The position numbers were made by a program, and so were the translations under genes. A stretch of 64,000 nt of DNA from the NCBI GenBank assembly GCA_964017065.1, contig OZ024789.1:2179016-2243015 (forward strand), in the 5' to 3' direction. Positions 28,021 through 40,744 of the stretch are shown piece after piece (position 1 is the first letter of the stretch; each line of letters begins with the position of its first letter). Origin of the DNA: Haliclona indistincta. Taxonomy: Eukaryota > Porifera > Demospongiae > Haplosclerida > Chalinidae. The notes under the pieces are model-generated. The model saw only the letters and a list, made by a program, of their open reading frames with translations. It had not been told where the DNA came from and searched no databases.

Positions 28021-28754
28021 GCAGAAACGTTCCAAAATTGTTATTAGTTGTGTTGGTTGACCCGGCATTGTCACATTTCTGACATTTCTTCAATAAAGAC
28101 AGCGAACAGTCTTCAAATACAATGAACTTGTAACATAAAACTTGTGCACTAATCATTGTTTTACCCAGGTTTTACCATACTATTTCAAATCACTCAGTTT
28201 CAGCTTCAAAGCAGTAGTCTTCATCCAAGATTAATGGCATCATTAGGGTTAAAAAGTTAAAGTATCCCTCGTTCAAAGACCCCGCCCATGCAATAAATAC
28301 CATATGTGCACACTTTGGCTTTTATTGCACTAAGATGACTTCACGTCACTTCAAACAAAAATTGAGTGCTGTATCTGCAGACTCGAGTGTTTTGCCTTCC
28401 ATACAGCATTCCAACCATGCTTTAACAAATACGTACTTAGTAATCGTCCAACAAATTATGATTTTATGCAGCTTTCCTTTAGGATAAAGCAATTGTTATT
28501 GTGATGCTAAATCTATTAACAGTGTGAAGTCAAATGTTTAGTTGACCCTTAGTTTACAGAAGTGCATTCAGCTACACAGTCACCAAAATTGAGCAATGTG
28601 GAACTAAAAACAAATTCGCAACTTAACCAATAACAATTTGAAAATTTTGTTTGCGTTAAGCTGGATGCATTTTTGTTACTTCAAGTCATACTCACCTTAA
28701 ACTCATTGTTTGAGATATTTTATAGACTATCTTACCAACTAATTCTATATTCAG
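28021..28754. other. Intron remainder before the Roc-COR exon
   Basis: The first ~180 bp may be further N-terminal transposase debris on the minus strand (Cys-containing words such as ECQKCDNAGS). The rest is AT-rich with no recognised content. It ends at the acceptor atattcag (28754). Confidence 0.4.
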
Positions 28755-30842
28755 ACACCAAGGCGTCACTGGGAGCAACAGTCATCATGAATATCACCAA
28801 CATTGGTACCCAGGGCTATCCCGGCACAGGAAAAACATCAATTCTCGACCTCGCCATGGGGAAAGAGCCAGCCCCTCAAAGGAACAGTACCGGCTGTATT
28901 GATCCACCCTCTCGCTACATGCTGATCAATAGTGAAGCTGATTCCAGTGCAGCACAAGTGGAGTGGGAGAACGTCACTACAGACAAGATGTTTGAAATGG
29001 TTTGTGGAGCAGTGAAGAAGACCATTGAGGAAAGTCCATTGGACAAGGCTCTGGTCCATTCAGACAAGTCTGCACTACCAGTAGCAATAGACACTAGCTC
29101 ACTTGCTGCAAACGACACTGCTGCAGAGTATGACCCAACTCCTGTTGGCAATGAACTGGTCCCTCCTACACCACCACCAGCAGCAGCAGTAGCAGGCAGT
29201 GCTAATCAGATACCAGCAGTAGCCGAGCATTCTATTGATCCAGTGGCTAACGTTGGCTTTACTTGGTTTCCTGATCTGCTCAAAGAACTGTACAGCAGCA
29301 GAAGTTCTGGTACAATCTTCAACTCCCACTGGATGATGGTGACTGATTGTGGTGGCCAACCACCATTTCTGGATGCAGCCGCTCTTTTCCTTCGAAACAG
29401 CTGTCTTCAAATCTTTCCTCTCAAACTCAACGAGCCCTTGAGCAAAATAGCAGAGTTTTCTTATTTCTTTGGTGGCAAGTCTGCTAACTGTGATCAATTT
29501 GATATAGTGTTGAGCAATCAACAGATAATGGAGACTCTAGCCAAGTCTACAGCTTCTATTCAGCCGCCATACACACCGTCAGCAATTGAGTGTCCAAAGG
29601 GAGCTAAATTCACAATCGTGGGCACATTTGAAGACGAGGCACACCATTGCAGTGAAACAGTAGCAGAGAAAGAGACGATTCTCAAACAAGTCCTCGAACC
29701 GTACAAAGCATTCCGAGTGCAGCTGGGTAGCAAGGTGATCCTGCCTATCAATGCCGTCGCCATGGACACCGAGACCAAGAAGGAGCGGACAGAGTCAGCA
29801 AAGAAACTTCGACGACTATTGAAAATGGCAAATGTGACAATGAAAGTAGAGGTAAAGCTGCGCTGGTTTGGGTTTCTCCTGAGCATGCTGACTATAGCTG
29901 AGAAGGATGGTAAAGCCATACTCACACTTAGTGAGTGCTATAGACTCGGAGACTCTCTTGAGATGGACAAATCAGAGACCATGAAAGCAATCCAGTTTTT
30001 CCACGACATCAGCCTCATCATGCATTTTGATACTCCAAAGCTCAGAGACTCTGTCATCATCGACACCAAACCAGTGCTCAACAAGCTCTCTCGACTATTC
30101 ACTCTCTCGTTTCTGGATGAAGATTTCCTTACCGAGCACTACGATGACATTGTCCTTCCTGACGGAGCCAAGGAACTACTCCAGCACCACGGGCGCTTCA
30201 CCCGGTCCGCACTAGAGTCATGTGTTGAGTTCTCTGAGTCCATTCCATTGCAATTCTTTGTGGACATTTTAGAGCACGTAAAGATAGTGGCTGCGATTGA
30301 CCAAACATCAGAGTATTTTATGCCTTGCGCTCTACCCTATGCTACTGAAATGCCTGACTCCTCCCACCCATGGGTGATTAGACTGAGAGTAAGACGAGGG
30401 GTCGACAAAGAGTATGTTCCTATCCCAGTGGGTTATCTACCAGCCATTCTAGTCTTCCTTCTCACTATGTTCCCTGATCGATTTTCTTTAAATCGACACC
30501 AGAGGCAATATCGAAATAAGATCGAGTTGGATTATGGTCCTGGAGGAGTGGTCTGTTTAGTGGAGCGCCACCTTCAACTAGATATATGCTATTCTTGCTG
30601 TGACCGACTTGAGCAGGAGTGCGTGAACATTCGAAATTACGTTTTGGAGTCGATCCGTTTGACAGAAGAAAAGCTCCACATCAGAGAAGGTGCCATCACC
30701 AAGGTGGACTCTTTCCTATGCTCCTGTGGTGAGGGCAGCAGGGTCCAGCACATCTGTGCCTACAACCCTGAGACACAGATTGTGGAATGTGAGGAGACAA
30801 GAGAAGTGTTTGTATTGGAAGCTCATCATCAGCTGTGGCTAG
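28755..30842 (+). CDS. Roc-COR (ROCO-type) GTPase exon, copy A
   Basis: This single 2,088-nt exon (696 codons) encodes a ROCO-type GTPase plus COR region. The P-loop GYPGTGKTS lies at 28814-28840, a switch-I-type Thr in STGCIDPPSRY follows, the switch-II DCGGQ is at 29345-29359, and the fourth GTPase motif is replaced by VGTFEDEAHH. The COR-like winged-helix part follows (KLRWFGFLLSML, LTLSECYRLGDSLEMD, FFHDISLIMHFD, DTKPVLNKLSRL). A Cys-containing C-terminal segment (CSCGEGSRVQHICAYN) precedes the donor. It begins after atattcag in phase 1, and the G from exon 26208-26246 completes the Asp codon. ROCO proteins are usually dimeric regulators of kinases and stress or immune signalling. It is a close paralogue of 46416-48500. 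The nearest Met (28788) could be an independent start if the fusion is wrong. Confidence 0.85.
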
Positions 30843-30894
30843 GTGTGTTGTGATGTAGTCTCTGATGATACATGTGATAATTGTATTGATGTAG

Positions 30895-30984
30895 GAGCAG
30901 CAATAGAGAGCACTGCACACTCTATTCACTGCAGTGACGACACCAGTGACAGTCATGAGCTACCACCACTAGCAGCAGCAAAAA
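30895..30984 (+). CDS. Linker exon between Roc-COR and death domain, copy A
   Basis: This 90-nt exon is flanked by ...gtag and gtgagc and keeps phase 1 at both ends. It encodes an acidic Ser/Asp/His-rich linker (SIHCSDDTSDSHEL). The matching exon of copy B is 48553-48633. Confidence 0.75.
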
Positions 30985-31376
30985 GTGAGCACTGTGTACT
31001 GGTGTGGCTAGGTCAACCTCAGCTGGTATTATGTGGTATCATGATATATGGTTGGTAAACATGTATGTGTGCATGGCTACCATTAGCTCTTACTATACTA
31101 ACAGTGGTTTATCACAACAGCTCTCTCATGTCATAGTTTGTACTCTAGTGTTGCTCCATTATTGCTGGTCATGTGAGTCATATCTTTAGTGTTCTATCAG
31201 CTAGTCATGAGATGTGTTGAATCAGTTGTGTTAGTGACTGTGTTGTTACTGTCAGTACTGATGGTATTATACCAGTAGCTACTACAGTATCTGATGGACA
31301 CACACCATCTCATGATCATGGTAACACTATACCTGTTACTGCTGTCAATATGGCTCATGGTGTCTCATGTGTGTAG

Positions 31377-31687
31377 GTAGTGACACTCCCACTCTACTCA
31401 AGCTGAAGACAATGAAAGGAGCTGATGGTAAACCACTGAAGATAGTTCAAAAGATTGCTGCTCATGACTACACAACATTCGGTATGTGTCTCCTACAAGA
31501 TGAGAATGGAGAAGAGGTTGATCTCATTGAGAAGGACCATGTCAACAAAGGTGCTGAGAGTGTCACGAAGGAAATTCTCAAGAGATGGTTGACAAGTGAT
31601 GCACCTACTCGTACATATCAACACTTGATAGAGTGTCTCAGACAGTCTGATCTGGGTGCACTTGCTGAGCTCATTGCACAAAGGTAA
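31377..31687 (+). CDS. Death-domain terminal exon, copy A
   Basis: The exon starts after gtgtgtag and ends at TAA (31685-31687). It encodes about 103 residues with death-fold spacing: IVQKIAAHDYTTFGMCLL, then VTKEILKRWL, then TYQHLIECLRQSDLGALAEL. Death domains pair homotypically in adaptor and caspase pathways. The intron before it matches copy B almost base for base up to gtagtgacactc, after which the two terminal exons are unrelated at the sequence level. Confidence 0.75.
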
Positions 31688-31999
31688 GCTACCAACAAAC
31701 AGAGTTAACTCGATCACTCGCCAACTCACTCACTTGTTCATCTCTTTCTCAGATAAAGCTGTTCAGTGTCAGATCACTTCATTGTATACCAGCGGGACAG
31801 TTAGCAGTACTGATGTGTGGATCAAGACACATGTACAATAATATTATAACTGTTGTCCATGCTACTATTGCAGTCATGACTTTTTGTTAATTGTATTTTT
31901 CAAATTCATCAATTTGATTATTATTGTGTAGTTAGTTGGTGTAAGTTCTTACTCCTCACAGCAATCTAGTTCAACAACAATTCCCGCGCATTTTTCATA

Positions 32000-32116
32000 A
32001 TGGCAATGTATTCCAATTATGTCTCACCCGGACACGCCTATCCGGCACAGCAGCAGCCTCACGAGAACTCTAAGTCTTGGTGTCAGGACTGGAGGGAAGC
32101 ATGCAGTGCATGCTAG
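32000..32116 (+). other. Short open frame, possible stranded first exon
   Basis: Thirty-eight codons starting MAMYSNYVSPGHAYPAQQQP and ending in a stop. Composition (Tyr, Pro, Gln) looks like a real N-terminus, but no family is recognised. The paralogous stretch near 51770 has lost the ATG and diverged. This may be a broken remnant carried in the duplicated unit. Confidence 0.25.
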
Positions 32117-32159
32117 ATCATGCACTCTCGTTTGAACGACGTACTGTAGTTTGTAGCCT

Positions 32160-34070
32160 CTGTGTTGCCTTCTCTGCTGAAACACTACCTCAGACAATCA
32201 ACTAGACACGAGATTCATCACAGTATCATCAGGTACGCTTGCCTCTCTTTCTGTCTGATTCTCAGCTGTTTTTCATTCTCTTATTCAATGCTGTGTTCTT
32301 ATTCCTTGTTCAATCCAATCCTTGTATGTTGTTCTAACATTGTTCATAAGTGTATTCAAAACATCCTTTTAATTTGCTTGCCTGATTTTCAGTCGTAACT
32401 TAGTATTTTGATATGTTCTTGTCTCAATTACTGTGTGTCAGTCTCACTGACTCATTTCCTACTTGTTCTGACTATCTTTTGTTTTCTTTGCTCAGAGCCG
32501 TGGTTGCTATTTTAGACTCATTCAATTTCAAAGTAACAGAAGAGCATCAAGACTGTGAACCACCAGCTGAGCAACAAGAGGAGAAAGAAGACAATACAAT
32601 GGAGCTGACTACCTCAGAGGATCCACTCCACTATACTCAACACCATCCTACCTGGTCTGGAGTCAAGTCTTACTAAAGAGGTACTAACTATAGAATCTCA
32701 ATTTTAGTACTTGTACTATAGCAGCCGTTGAAACCTAGTTTTCGACTTCTAGCTAGGTGTGCCTTTTCAAATGTGAACCAAAGTTTAAAATACTGAACTA
32801 TTATTAATGATGTGTGATCTGTTTGTAGTCAGAGTACAAGTTTACTCATCACAAGGCTGCAGAGGTGAATGAAGAGGCTGAGATGCTGAGGGTACCAGTT
32901 GCTATGGCAATATGACTAAGCTCCTCCTCCCTCTACCTGAGTCCTCTCTCTCTAGGGTGAGTGAAGGATAGTATGACAGTGTGATGGTGTACGTGTGTGT
33001 GTATAGTGTTCATGGTGTGTATTCCAAGGACTGTTCTGTATGTGGATTAAGTGTGCTGCTGTGTGTTACTGGTTCGTCATTATCAGTGTGTGTATCAATG
33101 TTTCTTTGTTATAAAGTATAGGAGTTCCTGACGTGTGATGGTGTGTGTGTGTGTGTAGGTTGCTTGTGAAGGTGTGTAAGACGCTCAAGAATCGTAGTCG
33201 TGATGTGAGAGCTGTTGCTACTATGCTCAAGATGGCTCACTCTCTGGGCCCACGCCATCTGCAGTACATCGTGAAAGAGCTGAAAGAATCTTTAACAAGA
33301 GGATGTCAGGTGAGAGAGATAGTGAAATTTTGCAATTTAAATTTTTAATAATAATAATTAATAATTAAAAAATTTTAGCTTCATGTACTGGCATACACTA
33401 TCCATCACTTGCTGGAGGGACTCAGCCCCATTCTGAATCTAGGAGACTCGGACTCAAGCCTGGACCTCATCATCCAGGTATTGTCATGACATGTATGATC
33501 ATCTTTATGCATCCTCTCTCTCCCTCTCTTTCATCCTCTCATGCCCAACTATATAGCCCTTGAAGATAACATTGCCGCCATTACTACACACGTGTTTGAG
33601 ATACTGCACGAGAGAGATATGTTATGTTCGCTTTGATTCTAACAGGGTTTGCTGCTTTTAAGGTGAGTTTGTAGCTTGATGGAGCGGCCTAGTCAGTAAC
33701 AGGTGTTGTCTCTGTGTGTTATAGGCAGTGACCACTATCCTTCAGTACTGCACTGATCACACTATCACTGACTCCTCTCTCCCTCTCTCCCTCCCTCCCT
33801 CCCTCCCTCCTCTCTCTCTCTCTCTATCGCAGAGGCTCCTTCATCGTAATGCTGGCTATCTCTTTGTTCATCTGGCTACTCAAATGATCAATGATTCTTC
33901 ACCATATTGTCGACAAATGGCAGCAGAGTCTATCAAGGCGCTACTACAGAGAGTGAGTCACCATCATGTGTTGAGGTGTTGAAGTGTGTTATGTGACTCT
34001 AGGTTGGTAAAGAGAAGAGGAATGAGATTGCTATCATGATAGTGGACTGACATATTCTTTTCCTTTTTTA
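32160..34070 (+). pseudogene. Degenerate UTP20 copy between the two units
   Basis: UTP20 exon remnants in order are LLKHYLRQSTRHEIHHSIIR (32172-32231), AVVAILDSFNFKVTEEHQD (32496-32680, with a frameshift), the exon with VNEEAEMLRVPVAMA (32828-32956, same 2-nt insertion as copy 1), LLVKVCKTLKNRSRDVRA (33159-33309, internal 6-nt loss), LHVLAYTIHHLLEGL (33379-33477), a fragment of IATITTHVFEIL (33558-), AVTTILQYCTDHTITD (33725-), and RLLHRNAGYLFVHLATQ (33832-33951), then a truncated exon. Several exons are missing. It runs straight into copy 2 of the UTP20 C-terminal half. Confidence 0.85.
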
Positions 34071-36567
34071 TTCCAATCTTCAGGCAGTTGTCCAAGCTTT
34101 TCCAGTTGCTGGCAGATCGAAATCAGAGAGGAATACTTTGTCAGATATTTCAAGTAAGCTCAGCTATAATCATCACAAAATTAATCATTTTCCTGGTCAG
34201 ACTATTGGAGAGAAAAATGAAATTGTTAAAGAAACTTCTAGAATCACTACTAAGGTAAGAAACAACACACAATCATCACATTTTAATATTGTGCTACATC
34301 TATGAAGACATAATATTTTTTTAAATGCTGATATTGTTGTCATCTATGAATATCATTATAATAATTATGAGCTGTTTATTATTCATAGTTCAATACTTGG
34401 AGCACCACTCAACTCGAGGAGCCAGACTATGAGCTGAGATTAGACGGCTTTGCTGCCGGCAAGCAACTCCTGCGCTCTGGTCTACCAGACAGCTCTCTCA
34501 TCATCGCCATTCTCCCTATCCTCCATAACGCACTATTCTTTGTTCATCAGGTAATCTGCAAATAATATCAAGTTTTGTTTTTGAGCGTTATTATTTTAGA
34601 CTGAAGATATGTCTATACGTGACTCTTCATCGAGTTTTATATCAGAGCTAATTTCGACTACGCCCATAACCACACCCTCATCCGGTGAGTGTATTATCAA
34701 TGGTGGTGTCTTGTCAGAATCTAATGGTTTGTGTTCCTCACTACAGACACAGACCCATTCCAGTGCCTCGTGATCCACACCCTGGTACCAAGTATCAAAA
34801 GAGGACTACGATCGAAAAGACAAGTATTCTGAATGTCTTTATCATTAGAATTTAATATCAGGTTAATTTTTTGCTTTTGTTATCAGGTTACGATCCATGA
34901 GTTTATTGACCTATTGTCTCGCCTGGTTCGAGGCTATCCCTCACACAAGATCTTCTCTGAGCTATCATCACTCACTAATCCTGACCCAGAGGCCGATATA
35001 CTCCAGAACATTCGTCATATCCAACTGCATCGTCGAACAAGAGCATTACACAGACTCTCTAATGTTATATCAGAGGGCAAGCTCAGTCAAGCGACCCTCA
35101 CTGGTTATCTCCTTCCACTAGCTAGTAATGTTGTGTTCTCTCCTCTGATTGCTAGAGAGCATAACCTACTATCAGAGGCTGTCAATGTCCTTAGTGCAAT
35201 GGCTGGTCAGCTGCAGTGGAGTGCCTACTATCATCTACTGAAACACTACCTCAGACAACTATCAACTAGAAAAGAGATTCATCGTAATATTATCAGGTAT
35301 GGCTTCATGACTGCTGGGCAGCTGGCCTTGTTTTTATCTCTGCTATTGCTGGAAACACTTTGCTTGCTTGTGCCTGTTAACCATTACATACCTATACTTA
35401 TACCATGTTTATACTGGATGTATAATGGCACGGCACTGTGGAACAACAAGATGCTTATTTCTGACTCATCCACCGGATGATCAATGCGGACCTAAGTCAG
35501 ACTAGCCCTCCTGTTTCCGCTACAAAAGTGGGGTGTGTTGTGCCAAGACGTGCCATAGGGCAGGTTCAACAGCTTGACTCGGCTCAGCACACGTTATCAG
35601 GTGTTTACACTAGCGATGCTATGCTAGCTGTGCTAACCCGGTTATTATTTCTAGTGTAGACACGGTATTACTGTGTTTTGACTTGATTCTGCTCATTCTA
35701 TTATCTTGTTTGCTCAGAGCCGTGGTTGCTATTTTAGACTCATTCCATTTCAAAGTAACAGAAGAGCATCAAGACAGTGAACCACCAGCTGAGCAACAAG
35801 AGGAGGAAGAGAATGACGAGGATGAGAAAACAGAGAATGAGACTTCAGCTAGCTCACTACCTCAGAGGATCCACTCCACTATACTGAACACCATCCTACC
35901 TGGTCTGGAGTCATGCCTCACTAAAGAGGTACTATTGACCAGTCTATTCAGAAGAATACTGTTTGACTTCCGGCTGCCTTTTCAAATAATACTGGATGAT
36001 GTTATAACTTGATATGTGTGATAATAGTTTTATTATGTTCTGTTTGTAGTCAGAGTACAAGTTTACTCATCACAAGGCAGAGGTGAATGAAGAGGCTGAG
36101 ATGCTGAGGGTACCAGTTGCTATGGCAATGACTAAGCTCCTCCTCACTCTGCCTGAGTCCTCTCTCCATGCCTATCTACCAGGGTGAGTGGAGGATATTG
36201 TGATGGTGTGACAACGTGATGGTGTGTGTTGTGTGTAGGTTGTTGTTGAAGGTGTGTAAGACGCTCAAGAATCGTAGTCGTGATGTGAGAGCTGTTGCTA
36301 GAGACACACTGCTCAAGATGACTCACTCTCTGGGCCCACGCTATCTACAGTTCATCGTGAAAGAGCTGAAGGAATCTTTAACAAGAGGCTATCAGGTGAG
36401 AGCGATAGTGAAATTTTGTAATTTATGGTTTCTTAGCTTCATGTACTGGCGTACACTATCCATCACTTGCTAGAGGGACTCAGCCCCATTCTGAAACCAG
36501 GAGACTTGGACTCGAGCCTGGACCTCATCATCCAGGTATTGTCATGACATGTACATCTATCATCGTC

Positions 36568-36569
<2 letters not shown>

Positions 36570-36628
<59 letters not shown>

Positions 36629-36645
36629 TCCCTCTCCCTCTCCCT

Positions 36646-36708
<63 letters not shown>
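36570..36708 (+). repeat. CT/CCCTCT microsatellite at an intron 3' end
   Basis: This is the copy 2 counterpart of the tract at 2728-2996. It ends at the acceptor of exon 36709-36867. The inner part is a CCCTCT hexamer run that copy 1 lacks, so the two tracts evolved independently after duplication. Confidence 0.92.
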
Positions 36709-38249
36709 GTGTTATTGGATGATGTGTTTGGTACACCAGCTGAGGAGAGGGAAGCAGTAGTGTTCAAGATTCCTGAGAGCCGCTCTCAAAGCTTGAACTC
36801 ATTTGAGCTACTGGCTCGTTTTCTCTCACCCACTCTATTGCCTTCTCTACTAGAACCAGTCAAAGAGGTGTGCTTGTGTGTGTGTGTGTGTGTCTGTCTG
36901 TCACTCTCTCTCTCGTAGATGTTGCAGGCTCATCTCAGCTCTAAGGTAGCTACACTGGTAGAGGAGGTGTTTCGTTGAGCAGGCTATGGTGTGTTGAAGA
37001 ACACATCATTCACAGTAGAGACTGTGCTGGTGTTTGTGTATAAACTACTCAACAATACTGTAGCTCAACAAACAAGGTATGTGTCAGCCTCACAACCAGA
37101 CCATATTGGACAGGTACACACACGAGTCAACATGTCCGGATATTTATGTTTGGGAGTTGTGTAGCGGCCTGCTCACGTCCTGGCTGTGGCCTGTAACAAT
37201 ATTTTCTCATCCTCAGACCCAAACCAGGTCCTCTGGTGTCTAGTGCAGTAGCTGGGTCTCGTCCTCCTGACTGTAGACTCCTCTCTCCCAACCCATCACG
37301 TATCAAGCCATGCAGGACAGCAGCAGCATCAGCTGAAGGCAGTGTTCCTGGTCACATCAGCACCATCACTATGGGCTTTGCTCTACATGTTAGTAGCAGT
37401 ACAGTATGATCATATTGTATCACTCACTACATAGCTTCTCCACTCCACTCTCAAGAGAGCTACTAGCAAGATGGACTCATCCTCAGCTCAGACCCAACTG
37501 GAGATGCTGGACCCATTTGTACTACTCCTCACTAACTCATTGACCAGCTCACAAAATGTCAAGCTACTCTCTCGCTCACTCCACTGTGTGTCTGCTCTGC
37601 TGCGCCTTCCTCTACCAGCTCTTGAGGAGAACATTGCCACCATTACTACACACGTGTTTGAGATACTGCAGAAATATGCTCGCTTTGGTTCAGTTGGAGC
37701 TAACAGAGAATTGATCTTTGCTGGTTTTAAGGTGAGTTTGTAGCTTGACGGAGCGGCCTAGTCAGTAACAGGTGTTGTCTCTGTGTGTTATAGGCAGTGA
37801 CCACTACCCTTCAGTACTGCACTGATCACACTATCACTGAGAGTGAATTAAAGATACTCCTCTCATTCATTGAGGAGGATATTCATGACTACCAGCGACA
37901 GAGCACAGCGTATCCACTGCTCAAGGTGAGCTAGCTACACTAGCATCATGTGACCTAGCTGCTGTGTGTAGGCCATATTGAGCAGGAAGCTGGTAGTGAA
38001 GGAGATGTATGATGTGATGATGAAGGTATCAGAGCAGTGTGTGTCAGCTGATAGTGAGACAGTGCGTGGACATGCTCGTCAAGTGAGCTAGCAGCCTCCT
38101 CATGTACTAGCTCATACCATGATACTGCTGTTGTAGGCTATTGTACAGTTCATGATGGACTATCCACTAGGAAAGAAACTCAACAAATACTTGGATTTTT
38201 TTGTCGCTAATTTGAAGTTTGTATGGCTTATGGAGTTTGTACATTATGT

Positions 38250-38347
38250 CTTCCTCCCCTCTCTCTCTCCCTCCCTCTCTCCCTCTCCTCCCTCCCTCCC
38301 TCCCTCCCTCCCTCCCTCCCTCTCTCCCTCCCTCTCTCTCTCTCTAG
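38250..38347 (+). repeat. CCCT-rich microsatellite at an intron 3' end
   Basis: This fills the intron before exon 38348-38417 and provides its pyrimidine tract. It is the counterpart of 4585-4771 in copy 1. Confidence 0.9.
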
Positions 38348-38918
38348 CTATAATGATCAGTCTGGTCGTGAGTCAGTGATAGAATCATTGACACTAATCT
38401 TCACTAAATTTCCTGAGGTGACTAGTAGCTAATACCATGATGATGATCCATTCTCTCTCTCCATCCTCCTCTCTCTCTCTCTCCTCTCTCTACCGCAGAG
38501 ACTCCTTCATCGTAATGCTGGCTATCTCTTTGTTCCTCTGGCTACTCAAATGATCAATGATTCTTCACCATATTGTCGGCAAATGGCAGCAGAGTCTATC
38601 AAGGTGCTACTACAGAGAGTGAGTCACCATCATGTGTTGAGGTGTTGAAGTGTGTTATGTGACTCTAGGTTGGTAAAGAGAAGAGGAATGAGATTGCTAT
38701 CATGATAGAGGACTGGTTTATTCATGATAATGTGAGTGGCTAGTACAGTCTGTTCAGTGGCAAGAAGCCACTAAAGCATGCCATCAATAAATTGGCCTTC
38801 ATGAATAAAGCCAGGAGTGTAATGGGGAAGGAACTTGCATGTATATTAATTTTACGTATGTATGACTGTATAAGTTTGGACATGACTATATTAACTACTG
38901 AATACATTATATATAATA

Positions 38919-39332
38919 CCGTAGACGCAGAAATTTTCAAGGGGATTTTATTTTTTGAGGCTAGGATTAACCTCGAAATTTAAATCATCGAATTATTAGT
39001 TCGACAAAAATTAAATCGTCGAATTATTTGTGCAACGAAAATCTATAGCAACAGCGTTTCTGTCTCTTGAATTGTTAGGCTCCAACGCACACACAAGTGT
39101 TTCCCCAACTGCAGTTTCCCAGATATCTTTATATAAAATATGATATCCACGGATACAGAGATCTTTCTGGTACCATGAAACTGTTCCCGCCATTTACGCA
39201 CGTGAAAATTTTCGCTAACAAAATTTTTCGCTGCGATCAAATTTTCGAGAGAGGTGACCACCCTCGAAAATTAGATTCCTTGAAAATTTAACACTCGAAA
39301 TATTTCACCCTCGAAAATTTCTGCGTCTACGG
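38919..39332. mobile_element. MITE, 414 bp, TIR CCGTAGACGCAGAAATTTTC, TA duplication
   Basis: Ends of about 20 bp are inverse copies flanked by TA (38917-38918 and 39333-39334). The paralogous intron of copy 1 retains an empty site near 5581-5590 (ataatagcac) with a single TA. This confirms a clean insertion after duplication. No coding sequence. Confidence 0.92.
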
Positions 39333-39741
39333 TAGCACCGTATGTGTGTGTTCATTAAAAAAACTGAAACTATAAACTACATAGGGTCATTATGGCTAAT
39401 AAGTTATATAGCCTTCATCATGCGATCAATTTACTCATTTTCATTGCAGTTAGTCCACAAGAGGCTGGCCTCTCAATGCATTGGTCTACTCATTGACGTG
39501 GAAGAGCAATCATTTGAGAAGAGGCTAGACACGTTTCTACCACTCCTGTCATCATGTCTCGTGGCCACATCAACCACTGACTGTACTAGCAGGCTACCAG
39601 AGCAGTCAGATAATGAGAGCTGGTCAGTGGTTAGTGAGGACCATCTTCTCTACAACACACTATCAACACTCAAGAAGATCGTCAACACTTGTATGGTAGC
39701 CATGGAAACCAGTGACCACACCTCCATCATCTTGAGTAAGT

Positions 39742-40415
39742 GTGTACTGGGTATGAGGCTATAATGTGTACTGGGTATGAGGCTATAATGTGTACTGGGT
39801 ACGAGGCTATAATGTGTACTGGGTACGAGGCTATAATGTGTACTGGGTACGAGGCTATAATGTGTACTGGGTATGAGGCTATAATGTGTACTGGGTATGA
39901 GGCTATAATGTGTACTGGGTATGAGGCTATAATGTGTACTGGGTACGAGGCTATAATGTGTACTGGGTACGAGGCTATAATGTGTACTGGGTACGAGGCT
40001 ATAATGTGTACTGGGTATGAGGCTATAATGTGTACTGGGTATGAGGCTATAATGTGTACTGGGTATGAGGCTATAATGTGTACTGGGTACGAGGCTATAA
40101 TGTGTACTGGGTACGAGGCTATAATGTGTACTGGGTACGAGGCTATAATGTGTACTGGGTACGAGGCTATAATGTGTACTGGGTACGAGGCTATAATGTG
40201 TACTGGGTATGAGGCTATAATGTGTACTGGGTATGAGGCTATAATGTGTACTGGGTATGAGGCTATAATGTGTACTGGGTATGAGGCTATAATGTGTACT
40301 GGGTACGAGGCTATAATGTGTACTGATTATGAGGCTATAATGTGTACTGGGTATGAGGCTATAATGTGTACTGGGTATGAGGCTATAATGTGTACTGGGT
40401 ACGAGGCTATAATGT
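39742..40415 (+). repeat. 24-bp minisatellite, about 28 copies
   Basis: This array starts within ten bases of the 5' splice site of the UTP20 exon 39450-39735 and occupies nearly the whole intron. Units differ mostly at one C/T position (gggtacgag or gggtatgag), and variant runs suggest unequal crossing over in blocks. The same family at 7705-7887 has under eight units. The long reading frame through it is an artefact. Confidence 0.96.
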
Positions 40416-40744
40416 GATGTGTGTCTCTACTAGGTGCAGTCCAATCATTGCTGGATCACTCTCATGCATGGGTACAGCTAGCATCTTGTCAGTTGATGGG
40501 ACTAGTGTTTGCTGGATGTGACCAGGACGAGGTAGCTCACTCACTAGCCACTAATGCTGAGGAAGGAGGAGCCAGGAACAAGAGAAGAAGATTAGAGCGC
40601 CATTGTCTGGTTGATATGAGCACAGTGAGTGGTAGTATTGATGAGCTGGTCACATGACTAGCTCACTACAGGTGAAGCTACTGGCGAAGGCTTTCCTGAC
40701 TATTCTAAGAGCTCCTGTTCTTGGTACTGAGTTAGCTAACCAGG

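Noticed and set aside
28673..28754. Upstream extension of the Roc-COR open frame (MLLQVILTLNSL...)
   Set aside because: The sequence before the acceptor atattcag is intronic in character and not shared with copy B; similarity begins exactly at the acceptor.
39740..40417. 225-codon frame of repeated YEAIMCTG
   Set aside because: It is the translation of a 24-bp intronic minisatellite; unit length divisible by three keeps the frame open.
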